A stretch of DNA of 64,000 nt from Chthonomonas sp. UBA2017 (GCA_002335425.1 DDCB01000008.1:14637-78636); one strand, 5' to 3'; positions 16,583-26,604 are shown, counted from the stretch's first letter. Numbers and translations: made by a program. The notes: generated by a model not told the origin, from the sequence alone.

Positions 16583-18433
16583 GTGGTTTCAGGCACGGTT
16601 TCTTTTCGAGCCCTTCTTGGTTTAGGGGTTTGTGTTGCCTTTCTTTCCGTTGCGACTGCGCAACGGGCGAACTGGCGCGATCAATACGACGCAAAGGAGT
16701 TTCAGATTCCGGCCCGCGACGGGGTGAAGCTCTACACGGTGGTTTATATCCCGAAAGACAAGAAAGGGCCTTTCCCGATCTTGATGGAGCGAACGCCCTA
16801 CGGGGCAGGATCGCCCACGACCCCACCCCAGCGCAGCACGACCAAGATTCGCGAGGCGGGCTACATCTTGGCCTTTCAGGACGTCCGCGGCAAGGGTCGG
16901 AGCGAGGGGGACTTCGTCAACGTTCGACCCACGCTCAAACCAGGCCAGCAAGGGATCGATGAAACGACCGATACTTACGACACGATTGAATTCCTGCTGA
17001 AGAACGTGCCCGACCACAACGGCCGAGTCGGCATGTGGGGGATTTCTTATCCGGGATTCTATGCAGGCGCGGGTGCGATTCGCACTCATCCGGCGCTCGC
17101 GGCGGTTTCACCTCAGGCCCCGGTGAACGATTGGTTCCTCGGCGACGATGTCCACCACAACGGCGCGTTTTTCATGCAAGAGACGATCGACTTCAGCTTG
17201 TTCTTTGATGTTCGACGCGGCCAGCCCGGCGTCCAGATGGATCGCCAGGGCAAGAGCGCGTACGACTTTTATCTTTCGATGGGCGCGCTCTCCAATTTCG
17301 ACCCCAAAGTTTTCAAGGGGCGTTTGCCGTTTGTGTTGGAGATCTTCAAGAACACGACCTATAACGATTTTTGGAAAGATCGAGCCTTGTGGCGAGCCTT
17401 TAAGGACGTCAAGTGTGCGGTTTTGACCGTCGGGGGATGGTTCGACAAAGAAGACCTTTGGGGCGCCTTGAATCTGTATCAAGCCGGCGAAAAGCAGAAC
17501 CGAGGGATTCCGAACTATCTGGTCATGGGGCCTTGGTCGCACGGTCAGTGGGCGGGCGGCAACGGAAGTTCGCTCGGCGACTGGAACTTTGTTGAGCGAA
17601 CCTCGCCTTGGTACCAAGACGAAGTCGAGTTTCCGTTCTTTGAGCGCTACCTCAGAGGCGATCTTTCGGTGCCAGCACCGGCCGAAGCCACAGTCTTCGA
17701 GACCGGTGCGAACGTCTGGCGAAAATACTCTGCCTGGCCGCCCAAAGGGGTCAAGCCGTTGTCGATATACACTCAGGCCGACCGGACGCTCTCGCGCACC
17801 AAGCCCGCGCAAGAGGGGCAAACCACCTATGTGGCCGACCCGGCCCAGCCAACGCCGTACCTTTCGGACTATGCGACCAGTCGCCGGGCCCCCGGGGACT
17901 GGCTCGCCAGAAACCAGGCTTACTTCTCCACTCGCGCGGACGTGGCGACGTTCAAGATGGAGCCACTGGCCGAAAATCTGCGCGTGGCGGGACCGATTGA
18001 GGCCGATTTTTGGGTGAAAACGACCGGGACCGACATGGATCTGATCGTGAAGGTGATCGAAGAGTTTCCCGCCGACACTCCGCTGAAAACGGCACAAGGC
18101 GAATCGCTCGCAGGTTATCAACTCATGGTGCGCGGAGAGATTATTCGTGCGAAGTTTCGCAATTCGATGGAGAAGCCCGAACCGATCTTGCCGGGTCAAC
18201 CGACGCGCATCAAGTTGAAGCTGAACGATGTGCTCCATAGCTTCCAAAAGGGGAGCCGGATCGTTGTTCAGGTTCAAAGTTATTGGTTCCCGATCGCCGA
18301 CCGAAATCCGAATGTTTTCTTGGAGATTCCCCAGGCAAAAGATTCCGACTTTGTCCCAGCGACCATTCAGATTCTGAGTGGAGGCAAACACGCGAGCCGA
18401 ATCCAATTGGGAACGCTCGCTCCTGAGCCATGA
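16583..18433 (+). CDS. CocE/NonD family hydrolase (X-Pro dipeptidyl-peptidase-like)
   Basis: The 616-residue product is an exported alpha/beta hydrolase. After a signal peptide ending near ATAQ come VYIPKDKKGPFPILMERTPY, the nucleophile GISYPG (Ser155) and VGGWFDKEDLWGAL with the acid Asp. A WSHGQW His follows, then a C-terminal beta-sandwich (ENLRVAGPIEADFWVKT). The family includes glutaryl-7-ACA acylases, cocaine esterase and X-Pro peptidases; the substrate is not predictable. A GTG at 16583 after AAAGG is preferred over the GTG at 16538, which would precede the signal peptide with charged residues. Confidence 0.85.
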   Translation: MVSGTVSFRALLGLGVCVAFLSVATAQRANWRDQYDAKEFQIPARDGVKLYTVVYIPKDKKGPFPILMERTPYGAGSPTTPPQRSTTKIREAGYILAFQDVRGKGRSEGDFVNVRPTLKPGQQGIDETTDTYDTIEFLLKNVPDHNGRVGMWGISYPGFYAGAGAIRTHPALAAVSPQAPVNDWFLGDDVHHNGAFFMQETIDFSLFFDVRRGQPGVQMDRQGKSAYDFYLSMGALSNFDPKVFKGRLPFVLEIFKNTTYNDFWKDRALWRAFKDVKCAVLTVGGWFDKEDLWGALNLYQAGEKQNRGIPNYLVMGPWSHGQWAGGNGSSLGDWNFVERTSPWYQDEVEFPFFERYLRGDLSVPAPAEATVFETGANVWRKYSAWPPKGVKPLSIYTQADRTLSRTKPAQEGQTTYVADPAQPTPYLSDYATSRRAPGDWLARNQAYFSTRADVATFKMEPLAENLRVAGPIEADFWVKTTGTDMDLIVKVIEEFPADTPLKTAQGESLAGYQLMVRGEIIRAKFRNSMEKPEPILPGQPTRIKLKLNDVLHSFQKGSRIVVQVQSYWFPIADRNPNVFLEIPQAKDSDFVPATIQILSGGKHASRIQLGTLAPEP

Positions 18434-19353
18434 GCGAAATTCTGCCGCTAACCGGAACGTTTTTGGATGAGATCACGCACGACATCCCCAGCCAAAACTG
18501 GGGGCGTCGGGAGTGGGAGCGCGAGTTCGAGCTTTATTCCAAAATTGGCATCGACACCGCGATCATCATTCGTGCGGGCTATCAGGATAAGTGCATCTTT
18601 CCGAGCCAGGTCGTGCCCGATCGCTTGCCCGTTTATGAGGACTTGGCCGAGGTCTTTTTAGACCTGGGAGAGCAGTATGGAGTCGCGATCTTTTTTGGGC
18701 TGTATGATTCCGGCTTTCACTGGCTGCGCCGAAGCTGGTGGAAAGAGGTGGAGCTGAACCTAGCCTTCATCGACGAAGTTGTCGAACGCTACGGTCAGCG
18801 CTCCGCGTTCCAGGGGTGGTACATGTGCCACGAGACGAGCCGGCACGACGTCCACATCACCCAAATTTTTAATGCCTTGGGGCAACATTGCCGCAAATCG
18901 CTCCCGAAACCGATCTTGATTTCGCCGTTTCCTCAGGGAGCCAAACAGTTTTCCGGAAGCGAAGTGATGACGCTCCCCGAATCGCTGGACCACTGGGACC
19001 GAATCTTCAACGAGACCCACGGGTCGTTTGATATCTGCGCGTTTCAAGACGGGCAGATTCACTATTCGCAACTCCCGGACTTCCTCGCGGGGATTCAAGA
19101 CCTGGGCGAGCGGCACGCCGTTCGGATCTGGTCGAATGTCGAGTCGTTTGACCGCGACATGCCGATCAAGTTTCCACCCGCAGACTGGCGATACCTTCGC
19201 TATAAACTCGAGGCCGCCAAGAGCGTCTCAGAAAAGGCGATTACATTCGAGTTTCCGCACTTTATGTCGCCCTACTCGTGCTATCCGGCCGCCCATCACC
19301 TGTTCGACCGGTATTGCGAGATGGCTCACATCAAGCCACCGTCGCTCCGTTAG
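18430..19353 (+). CDS. DUF4434 domain protein (glycosidase-like TIM barrel)
   Basis: The 307-residue product starts [20 protein letters not shown] and has the DUF4434 pattern: [19 protein letters not shown], a GLYDSGFHW segment, and [11 protein letters not shown] with a Glu where a catalytic acid would sit. The fold is glycoside-hydrolase-like. There is no signal peptide, so it may be cytoplasmic. Its ATG overlaps the CocE-type stop by four bases (ATGA). Confidence 0.75.
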   Translation: MSEILPLTGTFLDEITHDIPSQNWGRREWEREFELYSKIGIDTAIIIRAGYQDKCIFPSQVVPDRLPVYEDLAEVFLDLGEQYGVAIFFGLYDSGFHWLRRSWWKEVELNLAFIDEVVERYGQRSAFQGWYMCHETSRHDVHITQIFNALGQHCRKSLPKPILISPFPQGAKQFSGSEVMTLPESLDHWDRIFNETHGSFDICAFQDGQIHYSQLPDFLAGIQDLGERHAVRIWSNVESFDRDMPIKFPPADWRYLRYKLEAAKSVSEKAITFEFPHFMSPYSCYPAAHHLFDRYCEMAHIKPPSLR

Positions 19354-20213
19354 CGCTCAATCGGCACACCGACGAGGTTGCCCCATTCGGTCCAAGAGCC
19401 GTCGTAGTTTCGGACCTTCTCGAATCCCAGGAGGTACTTGAGCACAAACCAAGTGTGGCTGGAGCGCTCGCCGATCCGGCAATACACCACCACATCATCT
19501 TGGGGGCTCAATCCGCCCTCGGAAGCATACAGCTGCCGGAGCTCGTCGAGCGACAAGAACGTGCCATCGGCAGGATTGACTGCGCGAGCCCAGGGGACGT
19601 TTCGGGCGCCCGGGATATGCCCGCCGCGCAATGCTCCCTCGTTGGGGTAGTCGGGCATGTGAAGGCGCTCACCGGTGAATTCCTGCGGGCTCCGGACGTC
19701 GATCAGCTTGCCGGGAGTTTGCAAGTGGGCGAGGACGTCGTCGCGAAAGGCGCGGTTGGAGCGGTCATCGCGAGGCCGGGCGCTGTATGACGTGGCTGCG
19801 TAAGTCGGGATCTCTCGGGTGAGACTTCGCTTTTCGAGCTCCCATTTGAACCGGCCGCCGTCCATGATCCGGGCGTTCGTGTGGCCAAAAAGTTGAAAGA
19901 CCCAATAGGCGTAGGTGGCCCACCAGTTGTTCCGATCTCCGTAAAAGATCACGGTCGTTTCGGGGGTGATCCCGATGCGCGAGCAGAGCGCTTCGAACTC
20001 GGCTTGTTGCAGGTAGTCGCGCCGAATTGGGTCGTTCAAATCCCGAGTCCAATCCACTTCGACGGCGCCAGGCAGGTGCCCCGCCACATACAGGAGCGGA
20101 TCTTCGTTCGACTCGACGAGTCGGACTTGGGGATGGTTGAGGTTCTCGGCGACCCACTCGGTGGAGACGAGAACGTCCGTGCGGCGATCATTCGAAGTCG
20201 GACTGGCATTCAT
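19350..20213 (-). CDS. Thiosulfate/3-mercaptopyruvate sulfurtransferase
   Basis: The 287-residue protein has two rhodanese domains. The first has [18 protein letters not shown]; the second has [11 protein letters not shown] and [12 protein letters not shown]. The active-site loop CRIGERSSH carries Cys245, as in the SseA/CysA-type group. The start at 20213 is chosen because the upstream open frame (51 residues) is polar and unrelated, and GAGAGA precedes the ATG. Its stop overlaps the stop of the DUF4434 gene. Confidence 0.9.
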   Translation of the reverse strand: MNASPTSNDRRTDVLVSTEWVAENLNHPQVRLVESNEDPLLYVAGHLPGAVEVDWTRDLNDPIRRDYLQQAEFEALCSRIGITPETTVIFYGDRNNWWATYAYWVFQLFGHTNARIMDGGRFKWELEKRSLTREIPTYAATSYSARPRDDRSNRAFRDDVLAHLQTPGKLIDVRSPQEFTGERLHMPDYPNEGALRGGHIPGARNVPWARAVNPADGTFLSLDELRQLYASEGGLSPQDDVVVYCRIGERSSHTWFVLKYLLGFEKVRNYDGSWTEWGNLVGVPIER

Positions 20214-20282
20214 CTTGACAATTCTCTCTTGTTTCAATTCTACGCCCTGCGGACGGAATTTGTCCTGATCTCGGTTAGACTG

Positions 20283-21266
20283 ATGAGGATGAGATCGCCT
20301 CAATTGTACTTGGCCTGGGCCTGTTTGATGATGCTTTTGGGAGGTTGCGCCCGGACCGTCACTCAAACGACGGTCGAAGAGGACGGAAAATGGACCCGAA
20401 CGGTCGAACTTCGAGTCGCCAAGAACACCCTGGGAGGACAGACTCCCCGCCCCGAGCAGACATTTCTCCTGCCCCGGAGCGTCTTTTGGGATTCGAAAAC
20501 TCTCGACACCCCGAACGAAGTGATCTGGCGGGGAACTCGGTCGGCCCGGCTCGGCGAAAGCTTCACCGACATCCAGATCATGGAGGCCGACCCGGAGCCG
20601 ATGTCGCTCGATCCTGAGGCTCCTCCCAAGCCGATCAAGCCTCGCCCCGTCATCGCCGAGAGCCGGGTGACCGTGCAGGACCGGGGTGATGGGACGGTCG
20701 AGTATTTAGAGACCGTCACCTGGAAAGGCTCGCTCGACTCGGTTTTGACGACCCCACAAAAAGAGGTCATGGAGGCTCTGAAGCCCCACCTTCCCGAAAA
20801 TCTACAGCAAGATGCGCCCTTGCGCCAGATCGCTTTGGACTTGCAGAAAGGGGTTTTCCTGGCTGTTTTTGGGCCGCCTGAGCCGATTTTGCCTTTGCTT
20901 TTGGGGCATCCGGGGCTCGCCGAAGAGCGGCTCAAAGAGCGCCTTGGTGAGTCGATGGTCGCCTCCATCAAGCGCGCCGATCCTCAAATCTCCGCTGCCG
21001 AGTTACGCAAGATCGGTCGAGCTCTGATGCGCCAGATTGAGAGTGAAGACTTTTTGGCGGGCCGGACGCCGGAGGCCGCACCCTCGAACTCATCGATGAC
21101 GCTGATCGGCATGACGACTCGGCTCGACGTTCCGGGAGACGTGGTGGAAACGAACGGCAAGCTCAATGCGGCCACGGGCCAGGTTTACTGGGCCCTTTAT
21201 CCCGAAGCCGGGATGCTCGGTCCGGTTCAGCTTCGGGCCGTTTTTCGGCTCAAGCCCACTCGCTAG
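20283..21266 (+). CDS. Lipoprotein of unknown function
   Basis: The 327-residue product has a lipoprotein signal ([14 protein letters not shown] then Cys near residue 24). The rest is mixed beta and helical with many charged residues ([19 protein letters not shown]). A helical block at about residues 165-255 contains [20 protein letters not shown]. No family is recognised. It is probably anchored in the envelope. The 3' end overlaps the convergent GAF gene by 17 bases. Confidence 0.68.
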   Translation: MRMRSPQLYLAWACLMMLLGGCARTVTQTTVEEDGKWTRTVELRVAKNTLGGQTPRPEQTFLLPRSVFWDSKTLDTPNEVIWRGTRSARLGESFTDIQIMEADPEPMSLDPEAPPKPIKPRPVIAESRVTVQDRGDGTVEYLETVTWKGSLDSVLTTPQKEVMEALKPHLPENLQQDAPLRQIALDLQKGVFLAVFGPPEPILPLLLGHPGLAEERLKERLGESMVASIKRADPQISAAELRKIGRALMRQIESEDFLAGRTPEAAPSNSSMTLIGMTTRLDVPGDVVETNGKLNAATGQVYWALYPEAGMLGPVQLRAVFRLKPTR

Positions 21267-21717
21267 AGTCTTCCCAACGCTCGGCCAGCACCGCAGAGAC
21301 GTGCTCCAGGAGCGCTTCGTCGCTGGCGTCGAATGCGCCGACCTCGTGGCCATCGACGTCGATCTGGCCGAGAATTTTCTCGCCTCGGCGGATCAGGACG
21401 ACGATCTCGCTGCGCGTTTGAACGCTGCAGGCGAGGTAGTTTGACAGCTCGCGGACGTCGGCGACGATCTGGTTTGCGTTCTCAGCGACGGCGGTGCCAC
21501 AGACTCCGACCCCGACTTGAATCCGGGTGTGATCGGTCTCAGCGCCGATGTACGCATCCAAGATCAGCGTTTCGCCCTCCAGGCGATACACGCCCGTCCA
21601 GTTGAAGTGCTCAAGCCGGTCGAGTTCAGTCATCGCGAGCTCGCGAAGCGCCCGACCCCGGCGATCCGAACTCCGGATGGCCTGAAGAATAGCTTCGGCT
21701 TGCTCGGCCACGACCAT
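21250..21717 (-). CDS. GAF-domain protein, free-methionine-R-sulfoxide-reductase-like
   Basis: This 155-residue single GAF domain has the fRMsr pattern: GVYRLEGETLILDAYIG, GVGVCGTAVAENANQIV and YLACSVQTRSEIVVLI. Two of the three cysteines of the E. coli enzyme (positions 94 and 118) are present. The one equivalent to Cys84 appears missing (TDHTRI in its place), so reductase activity is uncertain. It overlaps the R3H ATPase stop by one base (TGATG). Confidence 0.75.
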   Translation of the reverse strand: MVVAEQAEAILQAIRSSDRRGRALRELAMTELDRLEHFNWTGVYRLEGETLILDAYIGAETDHTRIQVGVGVCGTAVAENANQIVADVRELSNYLACSVQTRSEIVVLIRRGEKILGQIDVDGHEVGAFDASDEALLEHVSAVLAERWEDSSEWA

Positions 21718-23330
21718 CAGCTCGCGCTCCGAGTCGGCAAGATTCGGAGCCGCCGATTGGGCTCTTCGCCGACGCTCTCAGCCGCGAGACGCTTGCTTTC
21801 CGCGAGTTGGTGTTGGAGCTTTCGGAGGCGGGCATCGCGAGGGCCAAGGTCGATCGGCTTGCCCGTTTGCAAGACTTGCTCGACGGCCCGAGCCGCCTCT
21901 TCGACGGCGTCCTTTTCGAGGTCTTTGCGGTCGCCTTGGCCAACCACGTCCTGGAGCGCGGTCGCGATTTGGGCGAAGGTGTTCGACTTCACAACCACGA
22001 TCGGAACGGACTTCCTGAGCTCCTTGAGCTTGTTGGGACCATTTTGGACCGTCGAGCGGATCGCAATCACGGCATCGGCTTGGTGAATGTCGTTGCAGAT
22101 GATCGCCGAGGCCTTTGACTCGCGAATGGCTCGTTCGAGCCGAGTCCGAGCAATACCGTAGGGGTAGATTCGGACCGGGTCTTGGCTCGAGCGTCGCTCA
22201 CGAGTGGGCGCACGAGCGGGCGCAGGGGGCCGCTGAATCTCCTGGCTGTTGGTTCGCTCGACCTTCTCGGGTCGGTGCGACAAGGAAGGGAACTTCTGAT
22301 TGAAGCCCGGCTCGGCGATTTCGGGGGTCTCTTCCTCTTGGATGACCTCCATTTGGCCCGAGGCTTTGCGCACCCGAATCTCTGGGCGGGGCGGCAGGCC
22401 GCGCAACATCAGGTCCACGGTCTTTTGTACGTTGGTGTGAACGGCGAGCCGGTCGTAGTCCAACAGCTCGATGATGACGTCGAACGTTGGCGGGGCTTTG
22501 CGCTCCAGGACTGTCTTTTGGGTCCCTCGTCGCCGGGCTTCGTCGTCCGAGAGGGTCACAGCTTGAATCCCGCCGATCAAGTCGCAGAGGGTCGGGTTCA
22601 GCATCAGATTTTCGAGCGACTGGCCGTGGGCCGTGCCGATGAGTTGAACTCCACGCTCGTTGATCGTCCGGGCCGCCATCGCTTCTTGCTCGGTCCCAAT
22701 TTCGTCGATGACGATCACTTCGGGCATGTGGTTTTCGACCGCCTCGATCATCGTTTGGTGCTGGAGCGAGGGGATGCGGACTTGCATGCGTCGAGCCGAC
22801 CCGATACCGGGATGCGGCACGTCGCCGTCGCCCGCGATTTCGTTCGAAGTATCGACGATCACGACCCGCCGACCGACCTCGTCGGCCAAAACCCGGGCGA
22901 CTTCGCGCAGCTTCGTGGTTTTCCCGATTCCGGGGCGGCCCAAGAAGAGGATCGATTGACCCGAGCGCACGAGATCATCAATGATGTCGATGGTGCCTTC
23001 GAGAGCCCGGCCGACTCGGCAAGTCAGCCCGATGATTCGGCCTTGGCGATTGCGAATGCAGGAGATTCGGTGGAGAGTTCGCTCGATGCCTGCCCGATTG
23101 TCCTCGCCAAACTCGCCGATGGCTTTGACAACAAACTCGATGTCGTGCTCGCTGACGGTGACGTTGGCCATGCGGTCGATCCGGTCGCGAAAACGCACTT
23201 CGGCGGGGCGGCCATAGTCCAACACAACCTCGACCAAAGAGTCGAAGTCGGCCCCGACCTGGAGTTTTTCTCGGATCACCGGGGGCAGGATATTCAGGAA
23301 TTGCGGAAGACCGTCGGTAAAGATAGACAT
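21717..23330 (-). CDS. AAA ATPase with C-terminal R3H domain (Ycf45/SpoIIIAA-like)
   Basis: The 537-residue protein has an SpoIIIAA-like N-terminal region, a P-loop GRPGIGKTT (Lys137), a Walker B VIVIDE (205-210) and GTAHG. A Ser/Pro/Arg-rich linker follows at about 355-400, and then an R3H-like end that binds single-stranded nucleic acid. Homologues are found in cyanobacteria and plastids (Ycf45). The role is unknown, probably in nucleic-acid handling. The start at 23330 (MSIFTDGLPQFL) matches the family; an ATG at 23357 adds nine residues and is possible. Confidence 0.8.
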   Translation of the reverse strand: MSIFTDGLPQFLNILPPVIREKLQVGADFDSLVEVVLDYGRPAEVRFRDRIDRMANVTVSEHDIEFVVKAIGEFGEDNRAGIERTLHRISCIRNRQGRIIGLTCRVGRALEGTIDIIDDLVRSGQSILFLGRPGIGKTTKLREVARVLADEVGRRVVIVDTSNEIAGDGDVPHPGIGSARRMQVRIPSLQHQTMIEAVENHMPEVIVIDEIGTEQEAMAARTINERGVQLIGTAHGQSLENLMLNPTLCDLIGGIQAVTLSDDEARRRGTQKTVLERKAPPTFDVIIELLDYDRLAVHTNVQKTVDLMLRGLPPRPEIRVRKASGQMEVIQEEETPEIAEPGFNQKFPSLSHRPEKVERTNSQEIQRPPAPARAPTRERRSSQDPVRIYPYGIARTRLERAIRESKASAIICNDIHQADAVIAIRSTVQNGPNKLKELRKSVPIVVVKSNTFAQIATALQDVVGQGDRKDLEKDAVEEAARAVEQVLQTGKPIDLGPRDARLRKLQHQLAESKRLAAESVGEEPNRRLRILPTRSAS

Positions 23331-23400
23331 TGCGTCAGCCGGTTCAAGCAGCGCCATATTGCAGGGACGCCTCGCCCTGGCATGGGGCCGCTTGGCCTTG

Positions 23401-24537
23401 TTAAAAAATCTTCAAATCGATGAGCGTGACCGTCGCAGTGCGGGTTTGACCTTTCGACCAAAACTCGATCTTGACTTGGTCTCCAGGGGATTTATCGGTC
23501 ATGAACTTCTGAAAGTCCAGGACGTCGTCCATCGGCTTGCCGTCGATTGAGAGGAGAATATCATACTGCTTCATGCCCGCTTGGCCGGCGGGACCTTGTG
23601 GGTCCACTTGGGTCATAAAGACCCCTTTTCGAGGCGGCTCAACGCCCATTTCGCTCTGATAGCTCTCGCGAAAACGCGCGTTATTGAGGATGCCAGGAGT
23701 GGGCTGGCTGTTCACCCCGAGGTAGCCGTAGCGGGCTCGCCCGAACTTAATCAGGTCTTCGACGATCCTCTGGGCTCGGTCGATCGGGATGGCGAACCCG
23801 ATTCCCACAGATCCTCCGCTTGGCGAGGCGATCGCCGTATTGATTCCGACGAGTTCGCCTTGGTCGTTCGCCAAGGCGCCCCCGGAGTTCCCTTGGTTAA
23901 TTGCGGCGTCCGTTTGGATGGCGTTCACAATGACCGAACTCTGGGTTGGCAAAGTGCGGTCCAGGCTGCTGACCACTCCCACGCTCACGGTGTTTTCATA
24001 GCCGAGCGGATTGCCCACGGCGATGACCCACTGGCCGATTTTCAGGCTGCCGCTCCGGCCCATTCGCGCGGGTTGGAGGTCTTTCGCAGTGATCTTGAGC
24101 ACCGCCAGATCGCTCCGCGGGTCGCGGCCGACGAGCTTGGCATCCACACTGCGGCCATCGCTCAAGTGGACCTGAATGGCGGTGGCCCGCTCGATGACGT
24201 GGTTGTTCGTGAGGACGTAGCCGTCTTCGGAGATAATGACGCCTGAGCCTTCGCCGCCGCTTTCGACCGTCTCGCCAAACCAGTTTTGTTGCTGGGTGAC
24301 GGTGTCCACGGCGACCACGCTCGGCATGATTCGGCTGGCGGCCTCGGAAAAATCAGTCGGAACCGAAAGAGACTCCGCATTTGGCCGCTGGACCGTCCGC
24401 GCCTTTTCGAAGAGGCCTTCGGTCCGCGAGCGCTCGGCTCGCGTCGAGAGCATCTGATTCACTTGGAGCACAGCCAGTGCCCCCACCACGCCGAGAGCGA
24501 CACAACCTGCAAAGAGACCGAGACGATTCCAACTCAC
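23401..24537 (-). CDS. HtrA/Deg family serine protease with one PDZ domain
   Basis: The 378-residue protein has an N-terminal membrane anchor (about 7-26) and a trypsin-like domain with the triad His113 (TNNHVIE), Asp143 (RSDLAVLK) and Ser218 (GNSGGAL). One PDZ domain follows from about residue 275. It is likely a periplasmic or envelope quality-control protease. The single PDZ fits the DegS/HhoA type more than DegP. The coding strand ends with a hydrophobic LKIF. Confidence 0.92.
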   Translation of the reverse strand: MSWNRLGLFAGCVALGVVGALAVLQVNQMLSTRAERSRTEGLFEKARTVQRPNAESLSVPTDFSEAASRIMPSVVAVDTVTQQQNWFGETVESGGEGSGVIISEDGYVLTNNHVIERATAIQVHLSDGRSVDAKLVGRDPRSDLAVLKITAKDLQPARMGRSGSLKIGQWVIAVGNPLGYENTVSVGVVSSLDRTLPTQSSVIVNAIQTDAAINQGNSGGALANDQGELVGINTAIASPSGGSVGIGFAIPIDRAQRIVEDLIKFGRARYGYLGVNSQPTPGILNNARFRESYQSEMGVEPPRKGVFMTQVDPQGPAGQAGMKQYDILLSIDGKPMDDVLDFQKFMTDKSPGDQVKIEFWSKGQTRTATVTLIDLKIF

Positions 24538-24552
24538 GTTCTTACTTACGCC

Positions 24553-24578
24553 ATCGGGGAGCGCTTTGGCTCCCCGAT
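24553..24578. terminator. 10-bp hairpin between hydrolase and htrA genes
   Basis: A perfect inverted repeat: ATCGGGGAGC at 24553-24562, a six-base loop, and GCTCCCCGAT at 24569-24578. It lies between the stop of the PDZ-hydrolase gene and the start of htrA, both leftward. No T-run follows on either strand, so it could be an attenuating or mRNA-stabilising hairpin rather than an intrinsic terminator. Confidence 0.45.
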
Positions 24579-24592
24579 TCAGGCGAGTTGGT

Positions 24593-25990
24593 CTATTCGG
24601 CCTGGGCCGAGGCAGACGCCGGGAAGTGCTTTTTCAGCCATTCTCGAATGACTTCAATCACATTCGGATTGAATTTGTTGCCAGGCTTGCCCCACTTGCT
24701 CATGCTGTCGGCTTGAGAGTCGGTCTCATTGAATCCGTGGTCGCTGCGCGCGAGCAGTTGGAACGTCGCCTTGCCGGGATTCGAGCGATTCACCGCTTCG
24801 GCCAGGAACTCATGATCTTCGCGGCACGTGACAAAGTCGTTTTCTCCATAGAGCAATAAGGCAGGCCCTTTCACCGACTCCCACGCTCCGGCGATGTTCG
24901 TTTTTGCGATCGTTTGAAAAAATGGAATTCCGACACCGCTCATCGTCTTTCCATCTGGAACATTTTGCTGGATAAAGGCTTGGAGTCCGGGTCGCTCATT
25001 CTTGATCTTTTCTAAACTCCAACCCTCGGCAAAGAGAAGTGAAACGAGCGGGACATATTGCTTCATATAGGCTTCGGTTTGGGCCGCGGTGGCCCCTCCG
25101 AGGAGAAGCTGCCTGCGGGTGTTTTCGATCATATATTCGGTCCAGTCTTTTCCACCGGTCGCGGCTGCGATCATCCCCGAAACAGGCTCGTTTTTGTTCA
25201 CAATCGGTCCGAAAACCCCGCCCATGCTGTGGCCAAAAATGACCAACTTGCTTGTATCGACAAAGTCATACGTCTTGGCCATTCGTACGGCTTGAATGTA
25301 GGCATCGAGCTCCTCTTCGAACGTTAAATCCGTGTAGAGCGGCCCTTCACTATCTCCTTGTCCGGGCTTTTCGATTCGAACCGTCGCATACCCCACTTGG
25401 GCCAAGGGGCCGAGAATGTTTCCATATGGCATCGTTGCGAAAGGTCCGTCCATACTGTAGGCTCCAATTCCCGGGATCATGAAGATCGTCGGGTACTTCT
25501 TTTGGCCCTCTGGATGAGTGGCGATGATCCGGATTCTCTTCCCTTGGCTGACCACTTGGTCATAGATCACCTTCTGGCCGGGTTCGACTTGTCGGGGTCG
25601 CTCTTGAATCGTTCCGGTCAACTCGACTCTTTTGCCTTGGCGGAGCACCTCAAGTTTCGTGGGTTGGCCCCCGATCAGGTTTCGAACCGCAACCGCCAGA
25701 TCCTGGGGCTGGCGCAAGGATGTGCTGCCAATTCGCAACAAAATGTCGCCCGGCTGAACTCCGAGCTTGGCGGCGGTGAGATTGGGGACCACCGAATCTA
25801 CCCGACGCCCCTCGCCAGCGGCGAGTCCCGATGCCTGGGCTTGCTCGGGCGTCAGCAAGGCCAACTGGACGCCGAGTGCACCCTTTCGAGGGAGAGGCTC
25901 TCCCCGTGGGGGCGGGGCCGCCCCCGAAAAAACGGTCAAACTGAGGGTTGAAAAGAGAACGAAATTCCGAATCCAAGATGTCTTATTCAC
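24593..25990 (-). CDS. Secreted PDZ-domain alpha/beta hydrolase
   Basis: The 465-residue product has a signal peptide (WIRNFVLFSTLSLTVFSGA). A PDZ domain (about 38-125) with LGVQLALLTPEQAQASGL and AAKLGVQPGDILLRIGS follows, and then a serine hydrolase domain. The nucleophile is in FGHSMGG, an acid in YGENDFVT, and a His in RSDHGF, all of the S33/dienelactone-hydrolase type. The start is taken as GTG 25990. It is only 16 bases from the divergent regulator's ATG, which is unusually tight. An ATG at 26080 would overlap that regulator. Confidence 0.8.
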   Translation of the reverse strand: MNKTSWIRNFVLFSTLSLTVFSGAAPPPRGEPLPRKGALGVQLALLTPEQAQASGLAAGEGRRVDSVVPNLTAAKLGVQPGDILLRIGSTSLRQPQDLAVAVRNLIGGQPTKLEVLRQGKRVELTGTIQERPRQVEPGQKVIYDQVVSQGKRIRIIATHPEGQKKYPTIFMIPGIGAYSMDGPFATMPYGNILGPLAQVGYATVRIEKPGQGDSEGPLYTDLTFEEELDAYIQAVRMAKTYDFVDTSKLVIFGHSMGGVFGPIVNKNEPVSGMIAAATGGKDWTEYMIENTRRQLLLGGATAAQTEAYMKQYVPLVSLLFAEGWSLEKIKNERPGLQAFIQQNVPDGKTMSGVGIPFFQTIAKTNIAGAWESVKGPALLLYGENDFVTCREDHEFLAEAVNRSNPGKATFQLLARSDHGFNETDSQADSMSKWGKPGNKFNPNVIEVIREWLKKHFPASASAQAE

Positions 25991-26006
25991 GATTCTGAGA
26001 ATACGG

Positions 26007-26579
26007 ATGGCAATGACACCCCACCAGGACCAAAGTCCCGACCGAGCCCGACTCTTGCTCCACCCGGAGAGGAGTCGCATTGTCTTGATGCTTCACGAAG
26101 CGCCCTTGACCGCGCAAGAGTTGCGAGTTCGATTGCCGGATATCCCTCTGGGGAGCCTTTATCGCCATCTGAATCTGCTGATTGAGGCCGATTGGGTCGA
26201 GACGATCGGGAAGGCTCGAAATCGAAAATTCGCCCCGGTCTTTCGCTCGAACTACCTCAGTTCGGCCGAGCGGGAGCGGATCACGGCCGAGTCGCTCCCG
26301 AGTTTAGCTCGGCTGATCTTGGAGATCGTGGATCGAAGCTTTGTGCGATTTGCTGCCCAGGCAGAATTTCCGCTTCCGGATGGTGAAGTCGCCCTGGTGA
26401 ACCAAGCGTTATGGCTGACCGATGAGGAGTATGAGGCGTTTCGAAGCCAGGTCAAAACGCTCTTTGCTCTGGCCGATCGCGAGCCGACCCCGGGAATGCG
26501 GCGGCGGATGATCGCTTATTTTGCGGTGCCAGAGCCCGAGGATTCGGGGGCCTCGCTGGAGCCTGGGACATCAAGTTGA
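26007..26579 (+). CDS. Winged-helix transcriptional regulator (ArsR-like)
   Basis: The 190-residue product has an ArsR/HTH_20-type domain at about 12-75: RSRIVLMLHEAPLTAQELRV, then DIPLGSLYRHLNLLIEADWV. The C-terminal part is helical and acidic, possibly a ligand or dimer domain. ATGs at 26007 and 26013 are both possible starts. It diverges from the PDZ-hydrolase with at most 22 bases between starts, so it is a good candidate regulator of that gene. No metal-binding CxC motif is present. Confidence 0.75.
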   Translation: MAMTPHQDQSPDRARLLLHPERSRIVLMLHEAPLTAQELRVRLPDIPLGSLYRHLNLLIEADWVETIGKARNRKFAPVFRSNYLSSAERERITAESLPSLARLILEIVDRSFVRFAAQAEFPLPDGEVALVNQALWLTDEEYEAFRSQVKTLFALADREPTPGMRRRMIAYFAVPEPEDSGASLEPGTSS

Positions 26580-26589
26580 AGTCCCAGGC
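26561..26589. terminator. Hairpin at convergent gene ends
   Basis: GCCTGGGAC at 26561-26569 and GTCCCAGGC at 26581-26589 form a nine-pair stem with an 11-base loop. It covers the stop codon of the regulator and sits just before the end of the M56 gene on the opposite strand. There is no T-run on either side. Confidence 0.4.
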
Positions 26590-26604
26590 CCGAAGTCACC
26601 GAGT

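Noticed and set aside
17108..18406. 432-codon leftward frame opposite the CocE-type gene
   Set aside because: Antisense shadow without motifs; the sense strand carries GISYPG and other catalytic motifs.
22182..23423. 413-codon rightward frame opposite the R3H ATPase
   Set aside because: Antisense shadow; Walker motifs lie on the other strand.
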